DNA of 34,578 nt from JARKQH01 sp964631605 (GTDB taxonomy: Bacteria > Verrucomicrobiota > Verrucomicrobiia > Limisphaerales > UBA8199). Under the pieces are notes generated by a model. That model was not told the DNA's origin. It saw nothing but the letters and a program-made list of their open reading frames with translations, and ran no database searches. This document shows positions 24,950-32,390 of the stretch, in pieces (position 1 is the stretch's first letter; every line of letters starts with the position of its first letter). The position numbers were made by a program, and so were the translations under genes. The stretch is taken from contig CAZVYG010000057.1 of assembly GCA_964631605.1 (NCBI GenBank), positions 1-34,578 on the forward strand. The letters run 5' to 3'.

Positions 24950-25040
24950 ATGGACCTGCTTGAAGACCACCGCCGTTCCCCCAAGTCCGGCCCGGAAGCA
25001 TGCCGGGGAATAGGTCGCCCAAGGCTCCCACCCCTGGTGT

Positions 25041-27344
25041 CTATTCTCTTAGACGGAAGAACTTGCTGTCTCCGGATAATGGCAAACCGAGGCTGCGGAT
25101 CGTTCCGGAGACGTTCGTCGGGGTGGTGTTATCGGCCCATGATCCCGTATCCAGACTCGCACGGTCTTGAAGCTGGAACGGACCCTCCCAGGAGAGCACC
25201 AGGTTGTTGGTTTCGGTTGCATACTTCAAATACGGCGGAAGTGAAGGCGCGTATTGCTCCGCCCGGATTTCCTCCAAGGTCAGGACTTTGCTGAAGATCT
25301 TGATCTCATCCATCAAGCCGCGCCACATCGCGCCGTTATTGCCGCTGACATTGCGACCGGTCGGGTTGCCGGGCATGGCGGTGTTCGGGTCGCCAGGCGT
25401 GCAGTTGTGATTGCCCATGGCCAGCGGTCCGGTCTTGGCGATCACACCCTTGTTGTAGGTCGAGGTCACATCGTTCGTGGCCTCCTGGTCCTTGTTGCCA
25501 AAGTAGAAACTCAGATTGTTCGCCGAGCTCGTCCCGTCATAGGTGACGGCGAAGAAGACCCAGTTCTCGGGCGGCAGATTCGTGTCTAGAGGAATTGTGC
25601 CTTGCGAACTGAGGTTGGCGGTGGTGCCGTCGGTATTCCATTCGTTCACATGAAACTGCAACCGCCCATTTTGGCCATAGGGCAAGCCCAGGTTATCGGA
25701 CCGGTATCCTAGGACGAAGCCACCGTTTGCCCCGCCCAAACTGGCGTTTACGATCCCACAGCCGCGACCGGTACTGGTGGTTCGGAAGGTATCGTTGCCC
25801 GAGTTGAGCCAGCCGCAGATGGTCAAGGCGCTCATGTTGCCCAGGTTGCCCACGGGACTGACGATGTTGTTGGTCATATCAACGGCGCGATGCGCGGCGG
25901 TGGGCCCCATGTGGAGCGAGTCGATATTGTACGCAGCGTTGGGCGTCTTTGAACCCGACGGCACATTCGTGTTGATGATGGTCGGGAAGCCGCTGACGAC
26001 TTTCCGTCTTCCGGTGCCTCCAAAAGCGCCACTATTCGCGGTCAAAATGCCGTTGTTGGCTGAAAAGGACATTGAAACGATCTTGGGCTCAGCCGGAAGC
26101 ACCGTCAGCGTGACATTGCTGCTGGCAATCCCCGGATCCACCGTAACGTCGTTATCAATTAGAACGCTTACCGTGGTGCCATTGTCGGCCTGTTGCACAT
26201 TGCTCCAGGTCCACGTGCTTTTCGTGGCGCCGGGCACCGCCACCCCGTTGGTCCGCCACTGGTAGGTAACCAGGCCTGAGCCGCTGGCTTCACAACCGAA
26301 GGTAGCGTTCGCACCTGCTACGCTGGTGACATCAACGGGCTGCTTGATGAAGGAGGCGGCTGTTGGCGGGACGGGGGCATTGAGCTGCGCCTGCTGGATT
26401 TCGTCCAGTGTTAACGCGTTGGTGTAAACTCTCAGCTCATCAATCAGCCCCCTGAACAGGCGGCTGCAACCGCCCGTCTGATCGCGGTCTATGGTGTTTA
26501 TCGTTGAGTAATTGCCAACGGTGAGCGGCCCCGAGTAGTCCATGTTGGTGGATGCATAGGTATGGGCAGAATCCAGATACGCCAGTTGATCCGCTCGGCC
26601 GAAATAGTACTTCACTTGGTCGGCGGACAGGGTGGGGTCGTACGTAACCGCGAAGAAGACCCAGTTATTGGCCGCAAGACTCGAGCTGGCAAGAACCTTG
26701 GCAGACGAACGCGTTCCCACGCTGCCCCCGTTATTGATGCCGAGACCCAACTCGCCTTGCTGACCATGCACTAGTTCGAAGCCCTGGTAACCTGGGCCCA
26801 CTCCCTCCATGGCATAGGCAATGCGATTGCCGTCCTGGTAAGCTGAGTACGCTCGGGCGTTCAACCAACCGCACACTGTCAACTTGGGCAGACTGCCCAG
26901 GCTCCCTGGATTATACCCGGGGGGATCCTCAAACCCGGGGAAGTCCGTCGTCAAGTCAACCCCTCGACCTCCATTGCCGCTGGCACAAGCGCCTGACACG
27001 ACGCCCATGTCCACGGAATACTCGTTAGCCGCCGGCACGTAAGTGCCAACCGGCACGTTGGTCGTGAAGATTGGGGCCAGGTTGGTTTCCCAGGGATTAA
27101 CTTCAACCGGTGGCTGGTAAAACGTGGCAAAGCCGCCAAGCGTGCCGGTGTTGGTGGTGATCACGCCGTTGCCACCCCAGCCGTTGGTCCCTTCCGGGAA
27201 GCGCATTTCCACCGCGGGGTCGGGCGGTGTGGCAGCTTGCAGAGCCACGGCGGTCAGTAACAAACCTGCCGCGGAGGACAGGCCGGCGAATGGGAGCGCC
27301 TTCGCGCCCCTGAACATCCTTTGTGCTGGGAGTGGGGTTGTCAT
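25041..27344 (-). CDS. Secreted protein with two LamG domains and an Ig-like linker
   Basis: 767 residues; signal peptide with LSSAAGLLLTAVALQAA. Domain order: LamG/concanavalin-like lectin domain (about 45-325), Ig-like domain (about 330-420, YQWRTNGVAVPGATKSTWTW), second LamG domain (about 425-705), then a short C-terminal sandwich ending SKFFRLRE, the FFRL-type tail common on exported verrucomicrobial proteins. The two LamG domains are clear internal copies: VCGWLN/ICGWLN, NNWVFFAVTYD/ENWVFFAVTYD, RGLIDELRVYTNALTLDEI/RGLMDEIKIFSKVLTLEEI. Probably a surface carbohydrate-binding or adhesin-like protein. Its own promoter candidate is at 27376-27404, downstream of the pseudopilin gene. Confidence 0.78.
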   Translation of the reverse strand: MTTPLPAQRMFRGAKALPFAGLSSAAGLLLTAVALQAATPPDPAVEMRFPEGTNGWGGNGVITTNTGTLGGFATFYQPPVEVNPWETNLAPIFTTNVPVGTYVPAANEYSVDMGVVSGACASGNGGRGVDLTTDFPGFEDPPGYNPGSLGSLPKLTVCGWLNARAYSAYQDGNRIAYAMEGVGPGYQGFELVHGQQGELGLGINNGGSVGTRSSAKVLASSSLAANNWVFFAVTYDPTLSADQVKYYFGRADQLAYLDSAHTYASTNMDYSGPLTVGNYSTINTIDRDQTGGCSRLFRGLIDELRVYTNALTLDEIQQAQLNAPVPPTAASFIKQPVDVTSVAGANATFGCEASGSGLVTYQWRTNGVAVPGATKSTWTWSNVQQADNGTTVSVLIDNDVTVDPGIASSNVTLTVLPAEPKIVSMSFSANNGILTANSGAFGGTGRRKVVSGFPTIINTNVPSGSKTPNAAYNIDSLHMGPTAAHRAVDMTNNIVSPVGNLGNMSALTICGWLNSGNDTFRTTSTGRGCGIVNASLGGANGGFVLGYRSDNLGLPYGQNGRLQFHVNEWNTDGTTANLSSQGTIPLDTNLPPENWVFFAVTYDGTSSANNLSFYFGNKDQEATNDVTSTYNKGVIAKTGPLAMGNHNCTPGDPNTAMPGNPTGRNVSGNNGAMWRGLMDEIKIFSKVLTLEEIRAEQYAPSLPPYLKYATETNNLVLSWEGPFQLQDRASLDTGSWADNTTPTNVSGTIRSLGLPLSGDSKFFRLRE

Positions 27345-27375
27345 GTTGTGGACTTGGATTTGTGGTTGCGCTTGT

Positions 27376-27404
27376 GTTAATCAGGCTGAACGAACAATTG
27401 TCAA
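27376..27404 (-). promoter_or_regulatory. Candidate sigma70-type promoter for the LamG gene
   Basis: Minus strand: TTGACA (27404-27399, perfect -35), 17 bases, then ATTAAC (27381-27376, partial -10), about 31 bases before the ATG at 27344. The -10 match is weak. Confidence 0.4.
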
Positions 27405-27411
27405 AACTGTT

Positions 27412-28245
27412 TTATTGCAAGGAGGCAATGTGATTGGTGAACCATATGAAGTCACGCGGCCCAGGGGGCCCGACAATTTTCGGGATGTACTCCGGCGGCA
27501 CGCTCACTTTCTCGTTCTGAACATTGCTGTCCACCCACTTGTGAATCTCCGCATGCCCGTCGGCAAAAGAAAACCCGGTGGCATTGCCATGCCGGCCCGA
27601 AATCGTATCCAGCCATTGCCCCTCAAAAACCTTCAGACTCCTGTAGGGTAGGAAATGGGAGTCGTTGATGGTGTTCATGTGTTCGTCCACAAACACGTAC
27701 ACGTCGGATGGCCCGGGCCGGGTGAGATCGGTCATCTTGATGGCGGACTTGTACGGGGGGCTGTTCGGAATGACATAATTGCCGGGATAGCCCATGAAGC
27801 CATTCTGGCTGTAGCTGCGGATCCGCCGCTTGGTCTCGCCCTTCCTGAAATCCCCGAACGGGAAGATGGACTTGTCGCTCGGGCAGCGGAACACGTCCAC
27901 GGAGGGCAGATAAGTAAACGTGGGGCTGTTGCGCGTGATCGTCTCGTCGGTTGCGTCCGGATTATCGCGAATCCAGCCGTTGCACCAGGCGGGCACACCA
28001 TTGGGATCGGTGCCCGGCCAACTGTAAAGGCAGCGATCATTGTTATCCAACGCCCACATGATGTACCCGAGGACAAGCTGCTTGTTGTTGCTCATGCACG
28101 AAATGCCTTGCGCCTTGTATTTGGCCCGACTCAGCGCTGGCAACAGCATCGCCGCCAGGATGGCGATGATGGCGATGACGACCAGCAGCTCAATCAGCGT
28201 GAAGGCGCATTTTCTCGCAATGCGGGTGTCAGCAATGGGATTCAT
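27412..28245 (-). CDS. Type II secretion-type pseudopilin with H-X9-DG motif
   Basis: 277 residues from the ATG at 28245, chosen because it gives a short basic leader and has AGGA upstream. The N-terminal pilin signature is FTLIELLVVIAIIAILAAMLLPAL, with cleavage expected before Phe15. The C-terminal motif HGNATGFSFADG (His, nine residues, Asp-Gly) marks the family that is expanded in Planctomycetes and Verrucomicrobia. Odd point: the residue before the cleavage site is Ala14 (KCA|FTLIEL) where Gly is almost invariant. These proteins are abundant in the phylum and often lie near secreted proteins; the target is unknown. Confidence 0.85.
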   Translation of the reverse strand: MNPIADTRIARKCAFTLIELLVVIAIIAILAAMLLPALSRAKYKAQGISCMSNNKQLVLGYIMWALDNNDRCLYSWPGTDPNGVPAWCNGWIRDNPDATDETITRNSPTFTYLPSVDVFRCPSDKSIFPFGDFRKGETKRRIRSYSQNGFMGYPGNYVIPNSPPYKSAIKMTDLTRPGPSDVYVFVDEHMNTINDSHFLPYRSLKVFEGQWLDTISGRHGNATGFSFADGHAEIHKWVDSNVQNEKVSVPPEYIPKIVGPPGPRDFIWFTNHIASLQ

Positions 28246-28678
28246 AATGGGATTCCTGACAGTGGTGGAGGCTGGGGCGAAGCAGACACGCTGCCTGCAG
28301 GTTAAAACACCGGCACGAGTGTTCCGATTCATGCCCATAATCTGTCACAGAGGACCCCGCGGAACTAGAACGATACTATCAAAGTTTTGCACAGAATCCG
28401 CACGGCGCCGGCAGGCCTGCGTCCGCGCCGCGCTCTCCTTGCCGGGACCCAGTTGGACCCGTGGTCCGCTTCGCATTCGCGGCGGCACCGGCCCTGGAGT
28501 TCGGACATTTTCACTCGCATGTCGAGCCTCCAATCAAGACCTGTGTCGAAACCGTTGTCGGTTCCATTTCCGGGTCTTGTTGCGGCGGGGGTCTTGCTCA
28601 ACCTTCGGCGAATTTCGTCCAAGTTAAAGATAGATTCCTGCTATGCCGCCCGGTTGCCTCGGGCATAGATTATTGGCA
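28246..28678 (+). other. Gene-free divergent intergenic region
   Basis: 433 bases between the divergent pseudopilin and BKACE genes. Short frames on both strands are arginine-rich and show no family pattern. Promoters for both flanking units should lie here, but no clear pair of boxes could be picked. Confidence 0.4.
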
Positions 28679-29533
28679 ATGAAGGCTGAATTGATCGTCG
28701 CCCTGGCCCCGGTGCCGGGCGAGAAGCAGGAGGAGAAATATCCCGGGCGGCTGGATGTCGCGGCCGAAGCGATCCGGTGCGAGGCCGCCGGGGCGGCGAT
28801 CGTGCATTTGCACGCGCGCGATGAGAACCATTTGCAGAGCGCGGACCCGGCGCTCTTCGCCCGGCAAGTGAAGCAGATTCGCGCGGCCTGCCCCATGATC
28901 ATCGAAGGCTCGACCGGCGGCGCACCGGAACACACGCCGGAACAGCGTTGCGCCACCCTCACGGTGCCGGAAGTCGAGTTGGGCACGCTCAACCTCGGCT
29001 CGATCAACATGTTCGACGGCGTTTACCAGAACCGCTACGAAGACATCCGCTTTTACGCCCGCAAACTCCGGGAACACCGCATCACCCCGATCATGCCAGT
29101 CTTCGACCTCTCCCACCTGGCTAATTTCCAACGGCTGCTCGAAGACGGTGAAATCTCGCGGCCGTACGTGTTCGAGTTTGTATTCGATGTCCCCAACGCG
29201 TTGCCCTACACGGACCGTTATCTCCAGCTGTTTGTCGGTCATCTGCCGCCGGAGGCGATTTGGTTCTGCGTGCGCCACCATCAGAAAGGCGCGGCGGATT
29301 TGCGGAGAGTGATGGACCTGGGAGGCCACCTGCGAGTCGGGTATGAGGACAGCCCATTCCTGAGTGACGGCCGGCGTGCCCGGACGAATGTGGAATTGGT
29401 TGAGGACGCCGTCCGGCAGGCGGAAAAGGCCGGGTTCCGGGTCGTACCCGCGGAACGGGCCCGGGAAATCATTGGCCTGAAGCCGCTGGGCAAGAGTTCA
29501 CACGGCCCCCGGGAGCTTCTGGTGCGGAAGTAG
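28679..29533 (+). CDS. BKACE-family enzyme (DUF849, beta-keto acid cleavage)
   Basis: 284 residues. The ATG at 28679 is chosen because MKAELIVALAPVPGEK aligns with family N-termini; an in-frame ATG at 28643 would add 12 unlikely residues. The metal-binding pair HLHARD is at 43-48, with a metal-site acidic stretch GYEDSPF near 230. Other family features are MIIEGSTGGAPEHTPEQR and LNLGSINMF. Known role: Zn-dependent condensation or cleavage of beta-keto acids with acetyl-CoA (Kce acts on 3-keto-5-aminohexanoate; many relatives have other substrates). The substrate here is unknown. The next gene follows nine bases later in the same direction. Confidence 0.85.
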   Translation: MKAELIVALAPVPGEKQEEKYPGRLDVAAEAIRCEAAGAAIVHLHARDENHLQSADPALFARQVKQIRAACPMIIEGSTGGAPEHTPEQRCATLTVPEVELGTLNLGSINMFDGVYQNRYEDIRFYARKLREHRITPIMPVFDLSHLANFQRLLEDGEISRPYVFEFVFDVPNALPYTDRYLQLFVGHLPPEAIWFCVRHHQKGAADLRRVMDLGGHLRVGYEDSPFLSDGRRARTNVELVEDAVRQAEKAGFRVVPAERAREIIGLKPLGKSSHGPRELLVRK

Positions 29534-29542
29534 CTGGATATT

Positions 29543-30271
29543 ATGAAAACCAAGACTCTGGCCCTGATTCATACCGTTAGCTGGTACGACAAAGCGGTCA
29601 TCGAGCCGTTTGTCACTCCCTGGCTCAGGCGCAACCCGGACGTGCGCGTGTTTAACATCATGGACGATTCGCTGCTGGCGGAGTCGCTCGTCAACGGCGG
29701 CGCGACTCCGGCGGTGCTCAAACGCATACAGTTTTACGTGCTGGCCGCCGAGGCCATGGGTGCGGATGTGGCCATGTGTTCCTGCACTACCGTCGGCGAA
29801 GCCATCCGCGCGGCGCGCTATTACGCGTCCATACCGGTCTTCAACATTGACGAGCCGATGGCCCGCGAAGCGGTCAAGCTTGGCCGCCGGATAGGCATCG
29901 TGGCCACGGTGCCGACCAGCCCCGCGGCGACGGTGCGTCAGTTGAAGCGCGCCGCGGAAGAAGCGGGGAAGTCCATTGAGATCAAGATTGCCCTGAACGA
30001 AAGGGCCTTCGAGCATCTTCAGAAAGGCGAACTCGACCGGCACGATGAGCTTGTCCGCGAAGAGATGGACCGCCTGGCGCGCTCGGTGGATGTGCTCGCT
30101 TTGGGCCAGGTCAGCCTCGCCCAAATCAAACACCAGACGCGGGTGCCCGTCTTGCAGGTCGGCCACACCGGGTTGGCCGAAGCCCGGCGCTTGCTCGACA
30201 ACGGCGCGGGGAATGGCAAGTGCAAGGCCGTTGCAAGGGCGGCTGGCAGAACGGTTGTCTCGTGCGGGTGA
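29543..30271 (+). CDS. Asp/Glu-racemase-superfamily enzyme lacking the second Cys
   Basis: 242 residues. The N-terminal half carries the first nucleophile region ADVAMCSCTTVGEA (Cys79 and Cys81). The C-terminal half has the superfamily pattern VDVLALGQVSLAQI, where racemases have a second Cys but this protein has Gln-Val-Ser at 189-191. One-Cys members include arylmalonate decarboxylase-like and maleate isomerase-like enzymes, so racemase activity should not be assumed. It lies nine bases after the BKACE gene and is probably cotranscribed; the pair may handle one catabolic substrate (inference). Confidence 0.75.
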   Translation: MKTKTLALIHTVSWYDKAVIEPFVTPWLRRNPDVRVFNIMDDSLLAESLVNGGATPAVLKRIQFYVLAAEAMGADVAMCSCTTVGEAIRAARYYASIPVFNIDEPMAREAVKLGRRIGIVATVPTSPAATVRQLKRAAEEAGKSIEIKIALNERAFEHLQKGELDRHDELVREEMDRLARSVDVLALGQVSLAQIKHQTRVPVLQVGHTGLAEARRLLDNGAGNGKCKAVARAAGRTVVSCG

Positions 30272-30308
30272 GCGGCGGAGCTGGCCCCTGAGCCTTCTCG
30301 GTTCAGCG

Positions 30309-30325
30309 CGGGCACAGCGTGCCCG
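30309..30325 (+). terminator. Hairpin between convergent genes
   Basis: A perfect seven-base stem, CGGGCAC (30309-30315) and GTGCCCG (30319-30325), with loop AGC sits between the stop at 30271 and the convergent stop at 30326. No T-tract follows on either strand, so it may end transcription inefficiently or need help. Confidence 0.4.
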
Positions 30326-30925
30326 TTACCGCTCAAGGACATGGCGACGAGGCGCCCATTTCTTCTGCCAGGCCGGGTATTTGTCCTTCAATAGTTCCGC
30401 AGGCCAATAGCCATACCAGTCATAGCCGTCCCGCCGCTCCTGCACGATTTGGTCGAACCGCTCCAGAATCTCGCCGGTGCGTTGCACGAACAGCGGCCTC
30501 ATCTGCTCCAGATCATAGAAACGCGCCCAGATCGGCGGGGCTGCCGAGTCCTTGACCTCCACGACATCCGCCGTGACAATGCGCCGGTTAACGCGATAGG
30601 GCTTCTCCAGCGGCCGGCGCTCGATCCGAATCCCCTTGAGCTTGACGTCGTCGAACCACTTGACGGCACTCTGGATCGCCTCCTGGAGCCGGGGCTCCGG
30701 ATTCTCATAGCCCATCAGGTATTCCACCACGCCAACACTCTCCCCGGCGCAGAGCGACGCCAGCTCCCATTTGCGCGCGCCCACGGGCTGCAGCGTCTTG
30801 TGATCATGCTGCTGGCCCCAGACGGTCAGCCTCCCGTTATACTTGAATTGCGTTTTCAGGATGCACTCCAGCCCCTTCCTCTCCGCTGCGGCAGCCTGCT
30901 TCCGCAGGTCGGACGCCACCAACAT
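30326..30925 (-). pseudogene. PL10 pectate lyase, C-terminal part only
   Basis: 199 residues that match the C-terminal two-thirds of family 10 pectate lyases: RKGLECILKTQFKYNGRLTVWGQQHD, KWELASLCAGESVGVVEYLMG, WARFYDLEQMRPLF and the end GYDWYGYWPAELL then YPAWQKKW. Family members have a signal peptide and about 100 more N-terminal residues with part of the active-site cleft; here the frame starts inside the barrel with no signal. It is therefore probably inactive. Adjacent DNA at 30988-31149 is full of inverted repeats, which may be linked to the truncation. Confidence 0.65.
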
Positions 30926-30987
30926 TGGGTGGCATCCCCCCCTGGCGATAGTAAAATCCCATCATAAACTGGGACGAAACCCTCGCG

Positions 30988-31036
30988 CCCTCGCCCTCCG
31001 ATCTGCCTCTGGTTCGCGGAACCAGAGATGCGAGGG
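30988..31036 (+). repeat. Nested inverted repeat
   Basis: Inner perfect hairpin CTCTGGTTC (31007-31015), loop GCG, GAACCAGAG (31019-31027). Outer arms CCCTCGC (30988-30994) and GCGAGGG (31030-31036) add a second stem. It lies between the PL10 fragment and the AraC gene and could be a terminator or an element border. Confidence 0.6.
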
Positions 31037-31103
31037 AGTCTTGTCTTGATACGGGGCGAACAGACCGCCCGGCCCCAATCGAAGCTCCGAAACTGTGTCG
31101 TAA

Positions 31104-31149
31104 CCCGGGCTCCAGGGCCTCACTCCGGGCTGGACGCTGGAGCCTCGGG
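31104..31149 (+). repeat. Long inverted repeat upstream of the AraC gene
   Basis: CCCGGGCTCCAG (31104-31115) pairs with CTGGAGCC-T-CGGG (31137-31149), a 12-base stem with one bulged T and a 21-base loop. Just downstream are the TGAAAAC repeats. Confidence 0.55.
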
Positions 31150-31161
31150 GTGGTTTAATGA

Positions 31162-31233
31162 TGAAAACGCAGACCAGTGAAAACACAACTGATTCAGCAC
31201 AGTCTGAAAACCCAGCTTGATTTCTGTGTTTTC
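31162..31233 (+). promoter_or_regulatory. TGAAAAC repeat cluster, candidate operator
   Basis: Three direct copies, TGAAAACGCAG (31162-31172), TGAAAACACAA (31178-31188) and TGAAAACCCAG (31205-31215), and one inverted copy TGTGTTTTC (31225-31233), exactly complementary to GAAAACACA at 31179-31187. Starts are 16 and 27 bases apart. The cluster ends about 69 bases before the AraC ATG. AraC-type regulators bind direct repeats, so autoregulation or control of the divergent side is plausible (inference). Confidence 0.55.
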
Positions 31234-31301
31234 CTCTCCAACGGCGGCGGTTCATTTCTCCCCCCCGAATAACCAGCAGGCCCGGCACGGCATCCACCGC
31301 C

Positions 31302-32390
31302 ATGGAAAGGAAGCGAAGAAAAGCAGATGCCTCAACGGCGGCGGGCGGGAAAACCAACACGCCCGCTTCAAAAGCGGGGCCCCAGCCTTATGAAACGTTG
31401 CTCCGAGCCTGCCGCGGGCTGCGATTTACTCCGCACAGTGAGATTGCGCGGCAGTTGGATGACCGACAGCGCTATAGGCCTCAACTCGACCCCGAGTTTC
31501 CCTTCCGCATCAATCTTTTTCAGGTGTCCTCCCGTCAGTACAACCCGATTTCCAATTGGCATGAGGCGCTCGAACTGGTGATGCCCCTGGACGGCCCTGT
31601 GCGCATGCGAATGGGCGAGCAATCCGTCGAACTCCAGCCGGGTGACCTTCTGGTTGTGGACAATCTCAAGCTCCATAATCTGGAGGACTTCCCCGGCTTC
31701 AAGGCTCGCCTGATCTCCATTCGTTTCATGCCTGAGTTCGTTTACGGGTCAGGCTCGCCCTCCTGCGACTATGCGTTCCTGATTCCCTTCTACGCTAAGC
31801 GTGAAGGCCATCCCCATGTGCTGCACGCCACCGACCCCCTCGCTGGCCCCGTTTACCTCGCCTTGGCCGACTTGATCGCCCGTTATTTCCGCTCCAGTGT
31901 CTCACCCTGCACTCAGGCCGGATGCAAGGTCAGCTTTCTGCAGATTCTTTATCAGCTCACGCGCCGGTTTCAGGCCTCGGAAGTGCTGCGTTCGGAGTAT
32001 TTGCGGCATCGGCAGCAGGCGGAGCGGCTGGCGCGACTCTTCGAGTATGTGCGGGAGCACTTTGCGGAGCGCATCAGCGTGAGCCGGGCGGCGCAGTTGG
32101 CGTTCATGAGCCAGGCGCAGTTCATGAAGGTCTTCAAGAAGGTTTCGGGGATGACCTTCATTGGACACGTGACGCGGGTGCGGATCATGAATGCCTTGCG
32201 GCAACTGCGGGAGACGGACCTGACCATCGCGGAGATAGCGGCCAAATGCGGCTTTTCGGACCAGAGCTATTTCGACCGCCGTTTCCGCCAGGCCTTCGGC
32301 AAGTCTCCCAGGGAATGGCGTCAGAAGCATGCTGAAGCGGCCAGCGCTGCTGCCCACGCCGTCGGCATGGGCCGACGCCAACCCCGTTAA
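31302..32390 (+). CDS. AraC-family transcriptional regulator with cupin domain
   Basis: 362 residues. A basic, low-complexity N-terminus (to about 30) is followed by a cupin-like sensor domain at about 65-200 (NWHEALELVMPLDGPVRMRMGEQSVELQPGDLLVVDN). The C-terminal DNA-binding domain at about 245-345 has two HTH motifs: ISVSRAAQLAFMSQAQFMKVFKKVSG and LTIAEIAAKCGFSDQSYFDRRFRQAFGKSPREWR, the usual AraC signature. Sugar-responsive regulators of this type often control nearby polysaccharide genes. The TGAAAAC repeats directly upstream are the best candidate binding sites. It is convergent with a rhamnosidase remnant. Confidence 0.87.
   Translation: MERKRRKADASTAAGGKTNTPASKAGPQPYETLLRACRGLRFTPHSEIARQLDDRQRYRPQLDPEFPFRINLFQVSSRQYNPISNWHEALELVMPLDGPVRMRMGEQSVELQPGDLLVVDNLKLHNLEDFPGFKARLISIRFMPEFVYGSGSPSCDYAFLIPFYAKREGHPHVLHATDPLAGPVYLALADLIARYFRSSVSPCTQAGCKVSFLQILYQLTRRFQASEVLRSEYLRHRQQAERLARLFEYVREHFAERISVSRAAQLAFMSQAQFMKVFKKVSGMTFIGHVTRVRIMNALRQLRETDLTIAEIAAKCGFSDQSYFDRRFRQAFGKSPREWRQKHAEAASAAAHAVGMGRRQPR

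Larger units (their letters stand above)
24703..25040 (+). other. Gap with a 16-base direct repeat
   Basis: No gene is supported between the TPR gene start and the LamG gene end. The gap holds the direct repeats at 24727-24742 and 24934-24949 and a small hairpin at 24991-25007 (CCCGG, loop of seven, CCGGG) that could end the LamG transcript, although there is no T-tract. Confidence 0.4.

Noticed and set aside
24746..24970. 74-residue minus-strand frame in the repeat-bearing gap
   Set aside because: No domain or signal; it shares only a few starting residues with the second repeat copy.
28365..28668. Short arginine-rich frames on both strands before the BKACE gene
   Set aside because: No family pattern, no ribosome-binding site, and the composition is typical of GC-rich non-coding DNA.
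31902..32390. Continuation of the rhamnosidase frame antisense to the AraC gene
   Set aside because: The protein loses its family pattern near 32410 and the rest is the mirror of the well-supported AraC sequence.
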